A stretch of 64,000 nucleotides of DNA from Serpula lacrymans var. lacrymans S7.9 (GCF_000218685.1 NW_006763297.1:1702249-1766248), one strand, 5' to 3'; counted from the first letter of the stretch, positions 19,301-30,039 are shown. A program made the numbers and translations. Notes: a model not told the origin generated them from the sequence alone.

Positions 19301-19556
19301 TGAGGCAACAGCACTAAATGTATACTGTCAACAGTTTGGTGTGCAATTCAATCCTGAAGGATGTGTTCGCAAATGGGCTAGGCTAGGACTACCATCAGGA
19401 CAAATTGCTCGATCTGCATGGGGGGAAGACATGCCAGGGAAACGAGCTTTGCAGCATTCTCGACATGTAAAAGTGCATAAACAACACTCTATTAAATTCA
19501 AGTTTTACTTCAATAGTCTGTTTACATCTTATAGATATGTGCACAAGGCAATATAA
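16353..19556 (+). pseudogene. CACTA (EnSpm) Tnp2-type transposase, interrupted
   Basis: Cut-and-paste transposase of the fungal Tnp2 family. The N-terminus (ATG 16353 or 16365) has a Cys/His motif, CNCIKYCKG...YHRH. Repeat A (16623-16946) interrupts it. An intron (GTATGTTCC...ATACAG, about 17002-17070) follows, then DMCINSCIAYTGP...CPKC. A stop replaces the expected arginine before YDE at 17611. Next come the catalytic block LMFSMDSTQLY, SDCWIYIWVIFDLSP, FPGLHHLSAIQKEGLWVWDAS and LVTADGPAMAYLNGLVGHNG. The rest is split over frames: HLISLNDPDLLIPLWRG, LPGSFDQPPYDPAE, WKHFCKLVRGVRLLH and ERTIGNLGQEI with NAFKAMIPDLEPD. Several stops and the insertion make it non-functional. It is much better preserved than the relic at 4540-5338. 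Confidence 0.85.
16623..16946 (+). repeat. Short repeat, copy A, inserted in the transposase
   Basis: Runs from TGTGACAAAACCGG to CACTTAGTTTTATTA. The core from 16723 is nearly identical to copy B (21538-21761). The 5' part (16623-16722) is shared with copy C and contains two CTCCATGGAG palindromes. It is flanked by A-runs (CAAAAA before, AAA after), possibly a short target duplication. It splits the transposase coding sequence after residue NKQK. Its start resembles that of the F3 LTR (both have ACAAAAC-GGATAA-CCCGGT), so it may be a short solo LTR, though it does not end in CA. Confidence 0.75.
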
Positions 19557-19769
19557 TTGAATTTGCAGAAGTACTATACTACCTACAGTTGACAATAGAT
19601 GAGAACATACACACTATTGCTGTGGTATCTATCTGGTCCCAACCAAAACAAGGACTTCTCCAAGATTCGTCGCATACCGTCTATTATCACAACACAATGG
19701 GATCCGCACCCGTGTACAGTGATTCTGGACCTTCTGGGAATGCAACCAGTCAGTATGCTTTCCAAGTAC

Positions 19770-19842
19770 GCCTTGGTAGCTTAGTTGGTAAAGCACCAGA
19801 CCATGAAAGCTGGAGTCCCAGGTTCAAGCCCTGGCCAATGCA
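19770..19842 (+). tRNA. tRNA-like sequence with Pol III promoter boxes, anticodon arm abnormal
   Basis: 73 bases that fold largely as a tRNA. Acceptor GCCTTGG pairs with CCAATGC at 6 of 7 positions. The D arm is GCTT...AAGC and the T arm CCAGG-TTCAAGC-CCTGG is perfect. The A box TAGCTTAGTTGG and B box GGTTCAAGCC match consensus, and a TTTT terminator follows at 19845. The anticodon arm (19796-19813) is 18 bases with only four pairs (CCAG/CTGG), so the anticodon is not certain; CAT (Met) or GAA (Phe) are both readable. It may be a decayed tRNA gene or the head of a tRNA-derived SINE. Confidence 0.5.
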
Positions 19843-20148
19843 TGTTTTCTCATACTATAAACAAATGTCATAATTTGTCATCTATTCCTGTAAATATGAA
19901 GGAGATAACTCACTACAAGTTATCAAAACAAGTTCTATACTTTCGGTAGTCACAATGGTGCCCCACATATTACCTGGTGAACAAGAGCAGAGGTTTTTTG
20001 TTGTCGAAAAACCAGGTCTTGATATTGGAATCATGGCAGGGCAAAGTGAAGAAGATGAAGGGCCTGGATTGGAAGCAAATGATAACTAATTGTACATACA
20101 TGCCCTCAATAACACGAATATTATTTTCTTCCATTTCCGTATACCCAT

Positions 20149-20735
20149 CTAATCCTCCACTTTGATCCTTTTACATGGTACACAATGCTCCTCCACTCCT
20201 TCTATCTCGTTTGCAATGATTGACTCTTGCTTAATGGGACGAACCTTGTAGCCGACAACAGGGTAGCCGGATGGGGCACAATATGCAGGATTGTAATGTT
20301 GTACAAGAAGTTTGGATGGGTGGGCCACAACGTGAGTTTCATCTCCTGCAATTTGAGCTGTTTGGTTTTGGCCATTTTGTTTGAGCTTCACAACAAATGT
20401 CTGTAGATCATATCAGTAGAATATAAAGTACGAAATAGAATAAAAGTGTTACCAGAGGGCCTGGATGATTGGGAGTAATGGTAAAAGAGTAAGTCATCCA
20501 ATTGGTTGTCAGATTGTTGACATAGAGTACTACAACATCTTTAATGTGAGATATACTCATATCTGTGATATTTGCTGTAGTACTGGTCATGGCAGCAGCA
20601 GTAGATGCCTAGTAGATGTCAAAGTAATAGGGAAAAGTGTACCTTTGCAACCCAATAATTATGGTCACGAGACCCAGTGCCCCAAGATGTCAATTTCCCC
20701 AGTGCAATAAAACCCCTCTCCTTGTCCTCGTACCA
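20149..20735 (-). CDS. Hypothetical spliced gene between the two CACTA genes
   Basis: On the minus strand three open stretches can be joined: about 20735-20643 (WYEDKERGFIALGKL...NYWVAK), 20608 to about 20455 (ASTAAAMTS... to NHPGPL) and about 20402-20149 (TFVVKLKQNGQ...KRIKVED, stop). The second intron (about 52 bases, GTAACA...CTGAT...ACAG) is normal; the first would be only about 34 bases, short for this fungus. No start codon is evident upstream. I do not recognise the product. It lies convergent to the transposase and divergent from the second CACTA gene, so it could be a third gene of that element or a captured host fragment. Confidence 0.35.
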
Positions 20736-20757
20736 CTACCATTCTAGGATCACCACA

Positions 20758-22719
20758 ATGAATACAGCAAAAGAAAAATCCTTCATCTGCGAGATGTCAA
20801 ACTTCTCATTCTCTTCTCCTACCCCTTCAAGCTATGGCGATGGCGACTTGGATATATTTGCCCGATCAATCCTGAAGTCGACTACAACCTCCGTTTATTT
20901 TCCCGGATCACCAGAAGAGGTATTTTGTAAATGTTCCTGATTTCATTTACTAACCTTTTTCAGGAGAGCTACATGTATTTGCCAACAACGGCATATAGCA
21001 AAGGGATAAGCAAGAATAAACAGCACCAATCCTATGAGCGTCTATTAAGCAAATACAAGAAGGTCAAAAATGAATTGATTCTCATTACAGGAAAATATAA
21101 TAATCTTCAGTGAGTGGAAAGCATTCATATCACGCATATAGCCTACTATTAGAAACAGAGAAAACTTCAATACACTTGCAAAATCGATATCAAGTATAAC
21201 TAGTATGGGACCGCAAGAGCCACCAAGATTAGTAATCAATCAGTATAACCGGGAAGACTTTCCGGATATGTTGTTCTGGACTGCACATGATTGGAAGGTA
21301 TCCACTGATGCCAAGAAAAACCTACCGGATGTAATCGAGAAGTCTGCTGGACCGCGTGGACCTGGTCGATGCGCTAAAGGCGTGAACATTGCGACAAGGT
21401 TTGTGGAGTTTGCCAATGGAGACATAATTGATGGGCATCGTGCCGCCGCAATCTGAAAGCTTATACAGTCTTATTTTAACGAGCTACAGAATAATACTGT
21501 TGTCATCAAGTCTTTTTTGCAGTGTCATCCCAACTTTCATTATACTGTAGCGAGTAGCACCTCCGACTATAAGTAGTAGGGGGTTTAGTATAGGAATACC
21601 TCAGTCGTTTCTATAGCCTCTCGGGCAGCGGCTGAGGTATGTTACATTACATTTATTAGAGATCACCTTAAACTAACATCTATTGTAGTTTCACTTAGGT
21701 AAATAATAAAGTCGTTTCTATAGCCTCTTGGGCAGCGGCTGAGTTTCACTTAGTTTTATTAGGCTATTGTGCGGACAACTGAAAGGCCTCCAGGATTGCC
21801 TGTGAGGTGTACTCAAGGTGGCATCGGTACCATGTTATCGGCAAAGCAGTCAAGGCTGAGGCAACTTCCGTAGAAATTGGCTCATCCGAAGATTCTTTGG
21901 GTAAATGGAAGGCATCCAAGGCAACATGGCCAGATGACGCGGCAATTAAGAAGGCTAGACCAGGACCGGAGACAGGCGATTTGTCAGAGTCATTTGACAC
22001 ACAGGCGAATGCTTTTGCGACGTGCTCGAGCTTAGGCGAATCGAATCAGTGTGACAGCACGAGTGGGAATACCACCGAGAACATAACAAGTAAGAGTATC
22101 GTGAACAATGCACCAGAAAATACGAAGGTGTCCAGTTTCAAAATTAGGTTGAAAAAACCCATGTACGTATTATGATTTTGGGTATTTCTACTGACAATGT
22201 TATACCACCTTAGGCCAACCATTCCACATCATTCGTTCCACCCGCTCCATCCGTCACATCAGTTCATAAGCCGGTCTCAGAGATTGGGTTGTCAGAGATC
22301 GTATCGGCTGCATTGGCATTGACATCAGCTGTCGAGGTTACGAATGGTGGAAAAGAGGGTGGAAAAAAGAAGGCACCGAATAAGGATTACTTGAGGGTAA
22401 CGACTGCCATCACACCGAGGTACATCGTATTCGTTGTATCATACACTTTACTGATTTCTGTGTAGAAATTTATGTGCCAAGGACTGGCTTCAAGATCACC
22501 CCAGTGGACTCAAAGCAGACTTCGACATCTTTTACAAGGATCTCTCGAAGGATCTGCAAAGGGTAAGTTTCTTTCTGTTTGTTTATAGCTTTGCTGATCT
22601 GTCTTAGAAATATGCTTCTGATGCTGCAGTTATGGTGCGTACAATATTCTTTTTATTGGTCTGCTATTACTAATACTATATTACATTTTTGTTAAATAGA
22701 AACTGGATGCGAAAGGGTA
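20758..22719 (+). pseudogene. Second gene of the CACTA element, interrupted
   Basis: A multi-exon gene starting MNTAKEKSFICEMSNF at 20758. Intron 1 (GTATTTTG...CTAAC...TTTTTCAG, ending about 20963) joins to ESYMYLPTTAYSKG and a short lysine-rich, likely helical stretch. Intron 2 (GTGAGTGG...CTATTAG) joins to a block with FWTAHDW, GPRGPGRCAKGVNIA and RFVEFANGDIIDGHRAAAI. A stop (TGA at 21454, probably from CGA arginine) and then repeat B interrupt it. It resumes near 21765 with CADN-stop-KASRIACEVYSRWHRYH, where TGA stands for a likely tryptophan, and runs through further exons to NLCAKDWLQDHPSG and a stop at 22717-22719. The pattern resembles accessory proteins next to fungal Tnp2 transposases, from memory of such elements; function unknown. 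Confidence 0.6.
21538..21761 (+). repeat. Short repeat, copy B, inserted in the second CACTA gene
   Basis: About 224 bases from CATTATACTGTAGCG to CACTTAGTTTTATTA, nearly identical to the core of copy A over its full length. It contains two TTTCTATAGCCTCT units about 110 bases apart. It lacks the extra 5' part found in copies A and C. Confidence 0.8.
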
Positions 22720-23057
22720 GTCGTTTTGATTCGCTATGTATCGATTTCAATGTCTGCTTAGTAAATCATTTTGTTCCGTTTTGTTTCGTTTTCATTCGTG
22801 TTTGATGTTTGTTAAATAAATCAATGATTTTCGTTTTCAATCAATTTAATTCTGATGGAATTATTCTTAAGTCACTGATATAAAATGATATAAAATGATA
22901 TAATGAATCTATATAGTCTACATTGTATGGTAATCGAGTGCCAAGATAAAAGGGGTCATTCTGGGATTGAGGTAGACATACAATCATATATTCGGTGATA
23001 ATCGTTCTATATTGGCCTAAATATTGTTGTTTCCGACTGGGGTTCATGTGTCGTCTC
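22720..23057. other. Spacer after the CACTA element
   Basis: No gene seen. Contains a small tandem repeat GATATAAAAT (22876-22905). I could not find a terminal repeat matching the hairpin at 15827-15882, so the 3' end of the CACTA element is not located. Confidence 0.4.
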
Positions 23058-24677
23058 TGTTGTTAATCACCGTCTCGTATACTCTGATGTATCGTTGAAA
23101 ATGTAATACCATGGGACGAGTAGTGAGTAGTTTGCATTGACTTTTACTGCAGCATAACTAAAACATCAGTGGCTTATCAAAAATGATTTACAGTGACTAT
23201 CAAATACATCTTCATGATTTTCCGCATAAATTCGACTATTTCTGTGATTACAACACAACAGTTCCCTCATTTACTAACTCGCCATTTACTCGGTATCAAA
23301 GACTAAAGCCCGTACTTCGATCGACTGCCTGAGGGGTGCATCACTGGGACTCGTAGAGTCGACAAAGGCCGAATGAGGAGTCAACCTGGCCTTGTCGACA
23401 TCGGAGTCGAAGCACTTGATCAGTGTTACCTCGTCTGGACGCTGGTCCGCGAGGAAGTACCACTTATGACCAGGGTTATAACGAACGCTGAAAGTGGCTC
23501 CTTCACGATCTGGGTAGATATGGCGTGTAGAGACAAGGTCGTGGTCGACATCGATGGAGAAATAATCAGCAACAGCGAGTGGGTTATGAGCAACAGGGTT
23601 TCCAATAGGCCTGCAATGCAAAAAAAAAAATAAGAACACACATGTAGATCCTATATCGGACCAGGACATACCTCCAAACATTGATGATGCGGACGCGCCC
23701 TTTGAGGAGACGTTCAGCGTCGTCGCCGAGGTGACGATAGACTCTTTGGACAGAAGCTTCGAAAGTTTGGTCGATATGTACACGTTGCTAGAAGATGGTA
23801 AGATTCGAGTTGCATATACTGTTTAGACTATGTTCTTACCACTGGGCCACGGGTGTTATCTCCCAACTGGTCCTTGTAGTTTCGCCTGACGTGAAAGTTA
23901 GTCAAGACACCAAAGTTCGTAACCAAAGAGGACCTCGCACCTTATTGTGTGGTCAAAGATGAATACCTTCTTTGCCCCAGCTTCCTTCTTCAGTAATTCC
24001 TCCACTTCTTTGTAGTACTTGGCCCCAATGGCTGCATCATCCAAGAAGTCCTTCTCTTCGCTCACGTGCTTAACAAACTGGAAACCGGTCTTGTCTAAGC
24101 CGACGGTGTGCTCTTGGCCACGAATATCGTGAATGACAGTAGGGTGCGATTCTGCCCCGACATTGCTCTTGGGTACGCCTGGAGGGGGAGCTTGGACATA
24201 ATTGTATGGGGCTTCATCGTTGGTTGCCGAAAAGTAGTTCAAGCTGGTGTGAACATCATGGGGAGCAAGAACCGCTGCTGTCGCCATTGTTTATTTGGTG
24301 AGGAATTGGTTTCTGATGAGGGGTGACACGACTGAGTGTTTGTTACTGAACTGAGAACTGCGGTTGATTCTATTTCTCCCATCCTTATATACCAGCACGC
24401 AGCTTCTATCTTGGTATCTAAAGCTCTACGCCGGGGCTGCTTGCTAAGGAGCTTTGTAATACCGTGGATTGCGCTTTCTAGGTGCAAGGTTCTGTGTCGT
24501 TCTAAATCGAGTTCACATGTTCTGGCGCAATCCCATGGTGAAGTGGCGTGTTCCGGGCATTAGAGCTAGCTAAGTTTCGCACCAAGCTGCAGCTTACTGA
24601 CGGTTCGTAGTACTCAGCACTTGGAAGGCGTTTTCAAGTCGAGCTGATCAAGTCGACCCCCATAACGTCATGCAATG
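23058..24677 (-). repeat. Inverted segmental duplication, copy 1
   Basis: About 1.6 kb that is the reverse complement of 39009-40628, including the whole CmcJ-like gene, its promoter and its 3' flank. Similarity ends near GAGACGGTGATTAACAACA on one side and at GCATGACGTTATGGG on the other. The proximal promoter and coding part are closest; the upstream flank is more diverged. Confidence 0.85.
23286..24287 (-). CDS. CmcJ/NvfI-like oxidoreductase, copy 1
   Basis: Four exons on the minus strand: 24287-23941, 23885-23840, 23787-23672 and 23610-23286, giving 277 residues; all three introns are 52-61 bases with GT...AG ends. The protein matches the fungal family annotated as CmcJ/NvfI or GA4-desaturase-like oxidoreductases, named for the cephamycin methoxylation protein CmcJ. 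Family hallmarks are the N-terminal DVHTSLNYFS, the segment VIHDIRG, KVFIFDHTIRR, an HxD motif (VHIDQT, a likely metal site), INVWRPI, RYNPGHKWYFL and the C-terminal SIEVRALVF. The substrate is unknown; relatives often act in secondary metabolism. A TATA-like TTATATA lies about 100 bases upstream. It appears intact and is paired with an inverted copy at 39404-40401 that differs at about nine residues. Confidence 0.88.
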
Positions 24678-25324
24678 TAATCAGTCTTTGCCACCTTTTC
24701 GACTGAATGTCAAAGACGCGCTAGAATGATTTGCCCCAACTCAATACTTTTCCGTCGAACTTACTCAACTCATTTTCTTCAATCTTCAGAATCCTATACA
24801 AATTATTGTAACGTCTCACAGAATGACCTAATCACACAAAATGAGTTTCCTGAAAACTCGTAAGTTTCCTTCACAACTCTATCTTAAAACTGTAATCGTT
24901 ACAATGCAAATACAAATGAAAACAAAGCGTTTCGAAATAAAAAAAAAACACAAATTGAGTGGGACTTATAATATTTTTGGATGCATGCCAGCCTGTCCTC
25001 GGCATACACGATATATCGCAAGCCGGTGATGCTATACAACACTCCTTACGGTGCTCTTGTGCTCCCAATGCGAGTGACTGGCGTCATGGAAGAAACTATC
25101 GGGTGTCTTGCTATCTTCGATGTCTACCATTTGGTGAGACTCGACGTTGACGAATACCTGCAGAGAAGATTAAACCTATGCGAAAGTGGATTCTGTAGCT
25201 TCGAAATAACCTACTTCAGGACGTGCTGCCGATGACAGCTGAATAACATCCGTCTGTGGGATTGGGAGTTCAGCAAATAGTTGAAATCCCTTACAGGTAC
25301 AGGAAGAAAACGAAGTAAGGAGAG
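24678..25324. other. Intergenic, no gene seen
   Basis: Upstream flank of the CmcJ-like gene and 3' flank of the DUF6534 gene. Short ORFs (for example 24981-25235) do not resemble known proteins. Confidence 0.5.
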
Positions 25325-26819
25325 TTATGTGCTCACACCCCTATGTGCGCTTCTATGACTGTCGCTGTTTTCACTCGATCGCGTGAATTTCCATCCACCT
25401 CGAGAGTTGAGACTTGACATTAGCGAGTTAGTATAAAGTTTCGACAGGGGGACATTGAAAATGAGATGACTGCAAAATGCGAAATCATCAATCGGAAGCA
25501 ATGATAAAGTGACGAGGTTTGCGGATTTACATTCCAGTAGACTATGATGAACCGAAAGTAGGGTACCAGTCAGCAAAGTTATTAAAACCCGATACAGTAG
25601 TAAGCGGCTTACAATTGTGAGGAAAATCACCAAGTCAACAACGGCCCACACCGCGGTAACGAAGCCAGTTTGTACAGTGACTGATCGATCAGTTTACATG
25701 ATTTCGGCCTCACATTAGTCAAGCCCGGGTTGTTGTAACATGAGGATAGACTTACGCCTGATGATACGGTTGATAACATCATCCGTATCTCGAAACCCTG
25801 TCTTGTGATTGTTCTGGAAGTACATCATTTTTAATCTACCAAGGAACTAGCATGATAGGTCAACGTACCAGATGCCAAACGAGTGAGGTGGTGATCAAAA
25901 TGTCCCCAGTAGCAGCACACACGAGCCAGATAATAACAACAACTTGGAATTTCTGGAACTCTAAGAACTGTGGGACAATGGCAATGGCAATCGAAGTGCC
26001 AATCGAACAGAGAAACCCTGCTATGGCACAAGAAAGGATAACAACGGTTGTCCAGATATTCTTTGAAATGATGTACACGCGCCAAGCAAAGAAGGCTTGA
26101 ACCATGGAACCGGTTATACCCTGTTAAGCCATGAAATAACCTCAGTATTGGCGTTTTTGTGGTGTAAATATACATACTGTCATTGATGGTTCTAATAGAT
26201 TGATGATAGTAGAATCCATAATGAGTCGCTGAAAACAAAAACAAAAGACTATTACTCACCTGCCGCAAAAACTGTTTAAGAAGAATATGTCAGTACAAAA
26301 TATGGAGTGTGATACGAAACACTAGCCCCAATTTGCTTTTGCGAGGAATAAGGCATCACCTAAATGATGGTAGTGGTTAATTTATATTTATGGCAACAAA
26401 ACAGCATGCAGCACTGACCAAAATGAGTAACGAGAGAATCGTAAATATACACAATGTCCAAGACTGCACTGACTGTGTCTGCGATGAATAGGATAGAGAC
26501 CTAATTAGCCAACACCTTCTAATGTCAGAAAACTGCGGTTAGGGCGACGACATGGAACATACGAAGAACTTCATCCATAGCCGATCTCTAGATGAGATAG
26601 ATTTGCGCTCGATATTAGCAGCCATTGATATTAAAGAAGGTGACATACTTTTTATACGTCGTAAAGTACAAGAATGTCTGCGTGGTCATAATACCATATA
26701 AAACGAGGTTGAGAACAACGCCAATGAGGAACGGTCCATGACTAGCGTGCTGAAGATTTGATATAGAATCATGAAAATATACATGGCACTCACGCTACTT
26801 CAGCAGGATTCTCTGCCAT
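25325..26819 (-). CDS. DUF6534-type integral membrane protein
   Basis: Multi-exon minus-strand gene of a family common in basidiomycetes: several membrane helices and a C-terminal DUF6534 domain, function unknown. ATG at 26819 (exon 1, 26 bases, MAENPAEVA). The second exon gives HGPFLIGVVLNLVLYGIM; a short exon gives DRLWMKFF; then VSILFIADTVSAVLDIVYIYDSLVTHF. A central exon carries SMTGITGSMVQAFFAWRVY and two more hydrophobic spans (to LVWHL). After NNHKTGFRDTDDVINRIIR come VQTGFVTAVWAVVDLVIFLTI and the signature HLIFNVPLSKLYTNSLMSSL. The last exons are in frame across good introns. The join between VTHF and SMTG (26330-26220) is uncertain. No defect seen. Confidence 0.8.
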
Positions 26820-27910
26820 CGTTAGTCCTTTCAATCCCCCGAAGGATGCCTGACGAACGACGTGGACTGACACAAAAGTAGTTCTCCACTGCGAGGTAAC
26901 GGTTGGATTGAAAGGAGAGACGATGGGAATATCACGGTTTCCGTCAGCGCTTAAAAATCAGATGGAGATGGCAGTCTCCGCATTAGGTTCCATGGTTATA
27001 AGATGAGTTTTCTATTAAGATGAGATCAAGGAAGCAGATACTGAAACTGGCTAGCAGTGTGATCCAAGATCAGCGACCTCGGAAATCTCGATCAATTCGT
27101 GATCAAATCCTTGATATTGCCATTGGTCTTCGCCTTCATACAAATTCCAATAGAAACCAAAAAACGCACGCACCCTTTCCCTCCTCGCCTACTGATTGCA
27201 AGCGAAAAAGACCTGACATTAGTATATTAAAATGATGAAGAAGAGGTAGACAGTAATGTCGCTTTTCCCTATCTTGAAAAACTGTCTGTCTGCAGAGGCA
27301 GACCGACGGCATGTTAGAAATTTTGGTGGAGAAATCTGAAATATATTCTGATTGGAATAGCGGAATAAAATTTACGGAATGGAGTCCTCCTATTATCTCA
27401 AATAGAGATCTTCGTTCGTTTGCAGGCTTTCGGTTTTCGGTAAGCGAAGGAAAGTGGTCAGGTGGTAATCAAAAAGGGGCCGAGTGCCATCGGCTTAACA
27501 ACCGCGGGGAACGAAACCCCAAGAAAACAGGTGCTACGGTTAGGCTTGCTTGCAGCAACAATGAAATTTTTGCTCAACAAAAACAACAGGACTCACACCA
27601 CTCCATACAATCCTGACATGATTGGCATGAGCTTGCTTTAAAGGTCATGTTACTGAAAGAAAAACTTACGAGTGTGCTCCCTTCCTGCGCTTTGAACATG
27701 GTGTTTATAATAATAGTAGAGTCACGCGAAGGAATGTCAGGACAATGTCGGGTAACAATGTCGGCTCAAGCCTGAGAAGTCTGGATGCTAGATGCGGATA
27801 GCAGCTGATCTGCTTAGCATTCAAGTTCATCTATCATCAACAGCCTTACAGGAAACCAAAAAACATTACGAGACGTTGTCTACGAGGCTGGTCCGAATAG
27901 TAACTTACTA
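26820..27910. other. Intergenic, no gene seen
   Basis: Upstream of the DUF6534 gene up to the repeat at the assembly gap. ORFs at 27020-27235 and 27311-27616 show no family resemblance and no supporting splice pattern. Confidence 0.5.
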
Positions 27911-28345
27911 AGGGCCCGTTCGGCAGCCACCGTTTCAAAACGAGAGCACCACGGGCATNNNNNNNNNNNNNNNNNNNNNNNNNNNNNNNNNNNNNNNNNN
28001 NNNNNNNNNNNNNNNNNNNNNNNNNNNNNNNNNNNNNNNNNNNNNNNNNNNNNNNNNNTGACATGTTGCTGGTTCTTTATAAACTAGGTTTGTATTGGCT
28101 GAGCTGCTGATTTTTCAAAGAACTAGCAACGTGTCAGGCACGAACCATCCCAGCTATTTCTCAAAACATTGGTAAAATTTTAGTTAATCTATCACAAAGT
28201 ATATATTTATAATATTTGAAGTATCCCAGCCAGGTGGCTGAAATTATGCTGTTTGTGTACAAATCATACCTCTCCCGGCTTGGCTGGAACCCTTTCATGC
28301 CCGTGGTGAGAGCCATTTGAAAATGCGCTTGTTTTTGAATGAGCT
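27911..28345. repeat. Terminal-repeat-like sequence around the gap
   Basis: AGGGCCCGTTCGGCAGCC begins near 27910 after TTACTA, the look of a Harbinger or MITE terminus with a TWA target. The inner part, GAGCACCACGGGCAT (27944-27958), recurs inverted as ATGCCCGTGGTGAG (28299-28312) beyond the gap. A separate 20-base near-perfect inverted repeat (TGACATGTTGCTGGTTCTTT at 28059-28078 and its complement near 28117-28136) lies just right of the gap. Confidence 0.45.
27959..28058. other. Assembly gap of 100 N
   Basis: Exactly 100 undetermined bases, the usual placeholder for a gap of unknown length. It falls inside inverted repeats, which probably broke the assembly. An ORF reported across it has no meaning. 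Confidence 0.98.
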
Positions 28346-28449
28346 GAGAGGCAAACAAAATTTCTCACGCTATGTCACACCATGTCACGACATTTTGGTA
28401 TTGTAGATTATCAGTAGATAGTGGTTTTCCTGCCCCCCGAGCCTCCATC

Positions 28450-29530
28450 ATGACCACATCCTCCTCTCAAAAGAAAGCAGCTGCCTTGGCTCTCCTTAAG
28501 TCATCTCATGCTCAATGAAGGAAGGCTGCTTCCCTTCAGCCACAGCTGCTGCTGCTGTATCACTGGCTTCAGTATCATTTCTTATTAAATCACCTCAGCA
28601 TAATTCAATTTTAACTGGTCATGCTTGGGTTAGGGAGCTATTATGTGGACATCCTCGTTGATTCCATAATATGATGGGGCTTCCCAAGCCAGTTTTCTGC
28701 AGGCTCTTTCAAGAGCTTGAGGATCATGCAGGCTTTTGTCACTCCAAGCATATCTCAACAGAGGAGCAGCTTGCTATCTTTCTCTAAATGTGTTGCACTG
28801 GTGGAACAAATAGGGATATGCAGGAGAGGTTCCAGCATAGTGCTGATACAATTCCAAAGTATGCATGTGTTTATTCTTCAATATCATTCACTGAGTATCA
28901 AACCTTGTTACTTATAGGATCTTTCACTATATGCTCAATATGGTGGTTTCTCCTGCCTTTTACCGGAAATACATCAATCTCCCCCCTAATGAGGAGGTCC
29001 CTCCTGAAATCTGAGATGAGCCCAAGTTCTATCCCTTCATTAAACAGTGTTGTGGTGCTATAGATGGTAGCCATATTGATGTCTTTGTTCCTGATGATGC
29101 TTTTACTGGACAATATCATAATTAGAAGGGTCGACTCTCTCAAAATATCCTTGCTGCTTGCACCTTTGACATGCACTTTCCATATGTCCTGTCTGGCTGG
29201 GAGGGCAGTGCTGCTGATAGTCGTGTGTACAACAATGCTCAGAGCAATAGCTGTGTAATTCCTCCAGGTCTATATTATCTTGCGGATGCAGGCTTTCCCT
29301 CATGTGCTTCTCTTTTGGTCCCCTACCGTAGAGTACAATACCATTTGAAGGAATGGGGTAGAGCTTCACAAAGGTCTTTATTTCTTTCATTTTGATATCT
29401 CAGCTCGTACTTGTTATCTTTCAGGCCCAAAGACTTCAAAGAGCTTTTTAATTTATGTCATGCTTAAGCTCGTAATGTTATTGAGCGCATCTTTGGGGTG
29501 GTCAAGAGACGCTTTTGACTAATGGTTGCA
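28450..29530 (+). pseudogene. PIF/Harbinger transposase, N-terminal part
   Basis: DDE_Tnp_4 transposase relic, broken by stops and frame changes. Recognisable blocks in order: WVRELLCGHP, an EEQLAIFL segment, GGTNRDMQERFQHS, the first catalytic aspartate in GAIDGSHIDVFVPDDAF, LSGWEGSAADSRVYNNA (second aspartate), YYLADAGFP, VPYRRVQYHLKEW and ARNVIERIFGVVKRRF with the catalytic glutamate. Gypsy-2 is inserted at 29530; the gene resumes at 36955. The chain start is taken as ATG 28450 (MTTSSSQKKAAALAL). It was already decaying or has decayed since the insertion. Confidence 0.85.
29526..29530. repeat. Target site duplication of Gypsy-2, left copy
   Basis: TGCAG directly before the 5' LTR; identical to 36950-36954 directly after the 3' LTR. 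Confidence 0.92.
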
Positions 29531-29938
29531 GTGTGAGGAATCAATTTTTCTTATTGCATTCCCGTCATGTCGTGGTTAGCAGACTCAATCCCTGTCACTC
29601 CTCTTGCCCTTGGACTAGAGATTACAGCAGGTGTTTTATTACTTTTATCCTTTTTCTTCTTATTCTCTATTCACACTCACGTTCTATCATACCTACAACA
29701 AAGGAGACTTGTTGTAGACCCTCGAGAAGATATCCAAATGACATAGCAACAATCCAGTGCTATGTTGGGGAATACTTCGGAGGAATATTGATAAACAAAG
29801 AAGGTTGTGAGTCAGCGCCTTCTTATGGGCTTACTGATACAGCCAATTGCACATCCCTTATCAATACATTTTCTCATACAATTAGTAAATACAATAGATT
29901 GGACCACCTTCTCCTTTTTTCTTATTGGTCAGTTAGCT

Positions 29939-29980
29939 GGTCAGACCACTTTCTCAGTTCTTCCCTTTCTCGGTCTGACC
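29939..29980. promoter_or_regulatory. Perfect 9-base inverted repeat upstream of the Gypsy-2 TATA
   Basis: GGTCAGACC and GGTCTGACC are exact reverse complements, 12 bases before the TATA box. The 3' LTR copy has lost the first base pair (AGTCAGACC). Confidence 0.6.
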
Positions 29981-29992
29981 ATAGCCGTTCAC

Positions 29993-30000
29993 TATATAAA
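29993..30000 (+). promoter_or_regulatory. TATA box of Gypsy-2
   Basis: TATATAAA, 28 bases before the self-primer, nearly the same spacing as in Gypsy-1 (27). Confidence 0.8.
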
Positions 30001-30028
30001 GAAGTACATACTCGATGTATTGTTCTCT

Positions 30029-30039
30029 AGTTCAATATT
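30029..30039 (+). promoter_or_regulatory. Self-primer of Gypsy-2
   Basis: AGTTCAATATT is the exact reverse complement of AATATTGAACT at 30160-30170. It differs from the Gypsy-1 self-primer at five of eleven positions, yet each pairs perfectly with its own binding site. The 3' LTR keeps the same 11 bases. Confidence 0.8.

Noticed and set aside
16946..21538. Repeats A and B as LTRs of one element containing the CACTA genes
   Set aside because: They are direct repeats flanking most of it, but each interrupts a coding sequence that continues on its other side, so they are separate insertions.
27846..28064. Minus-strand ORF across the gap
   Set aside because: Half of it is undetermined bases.
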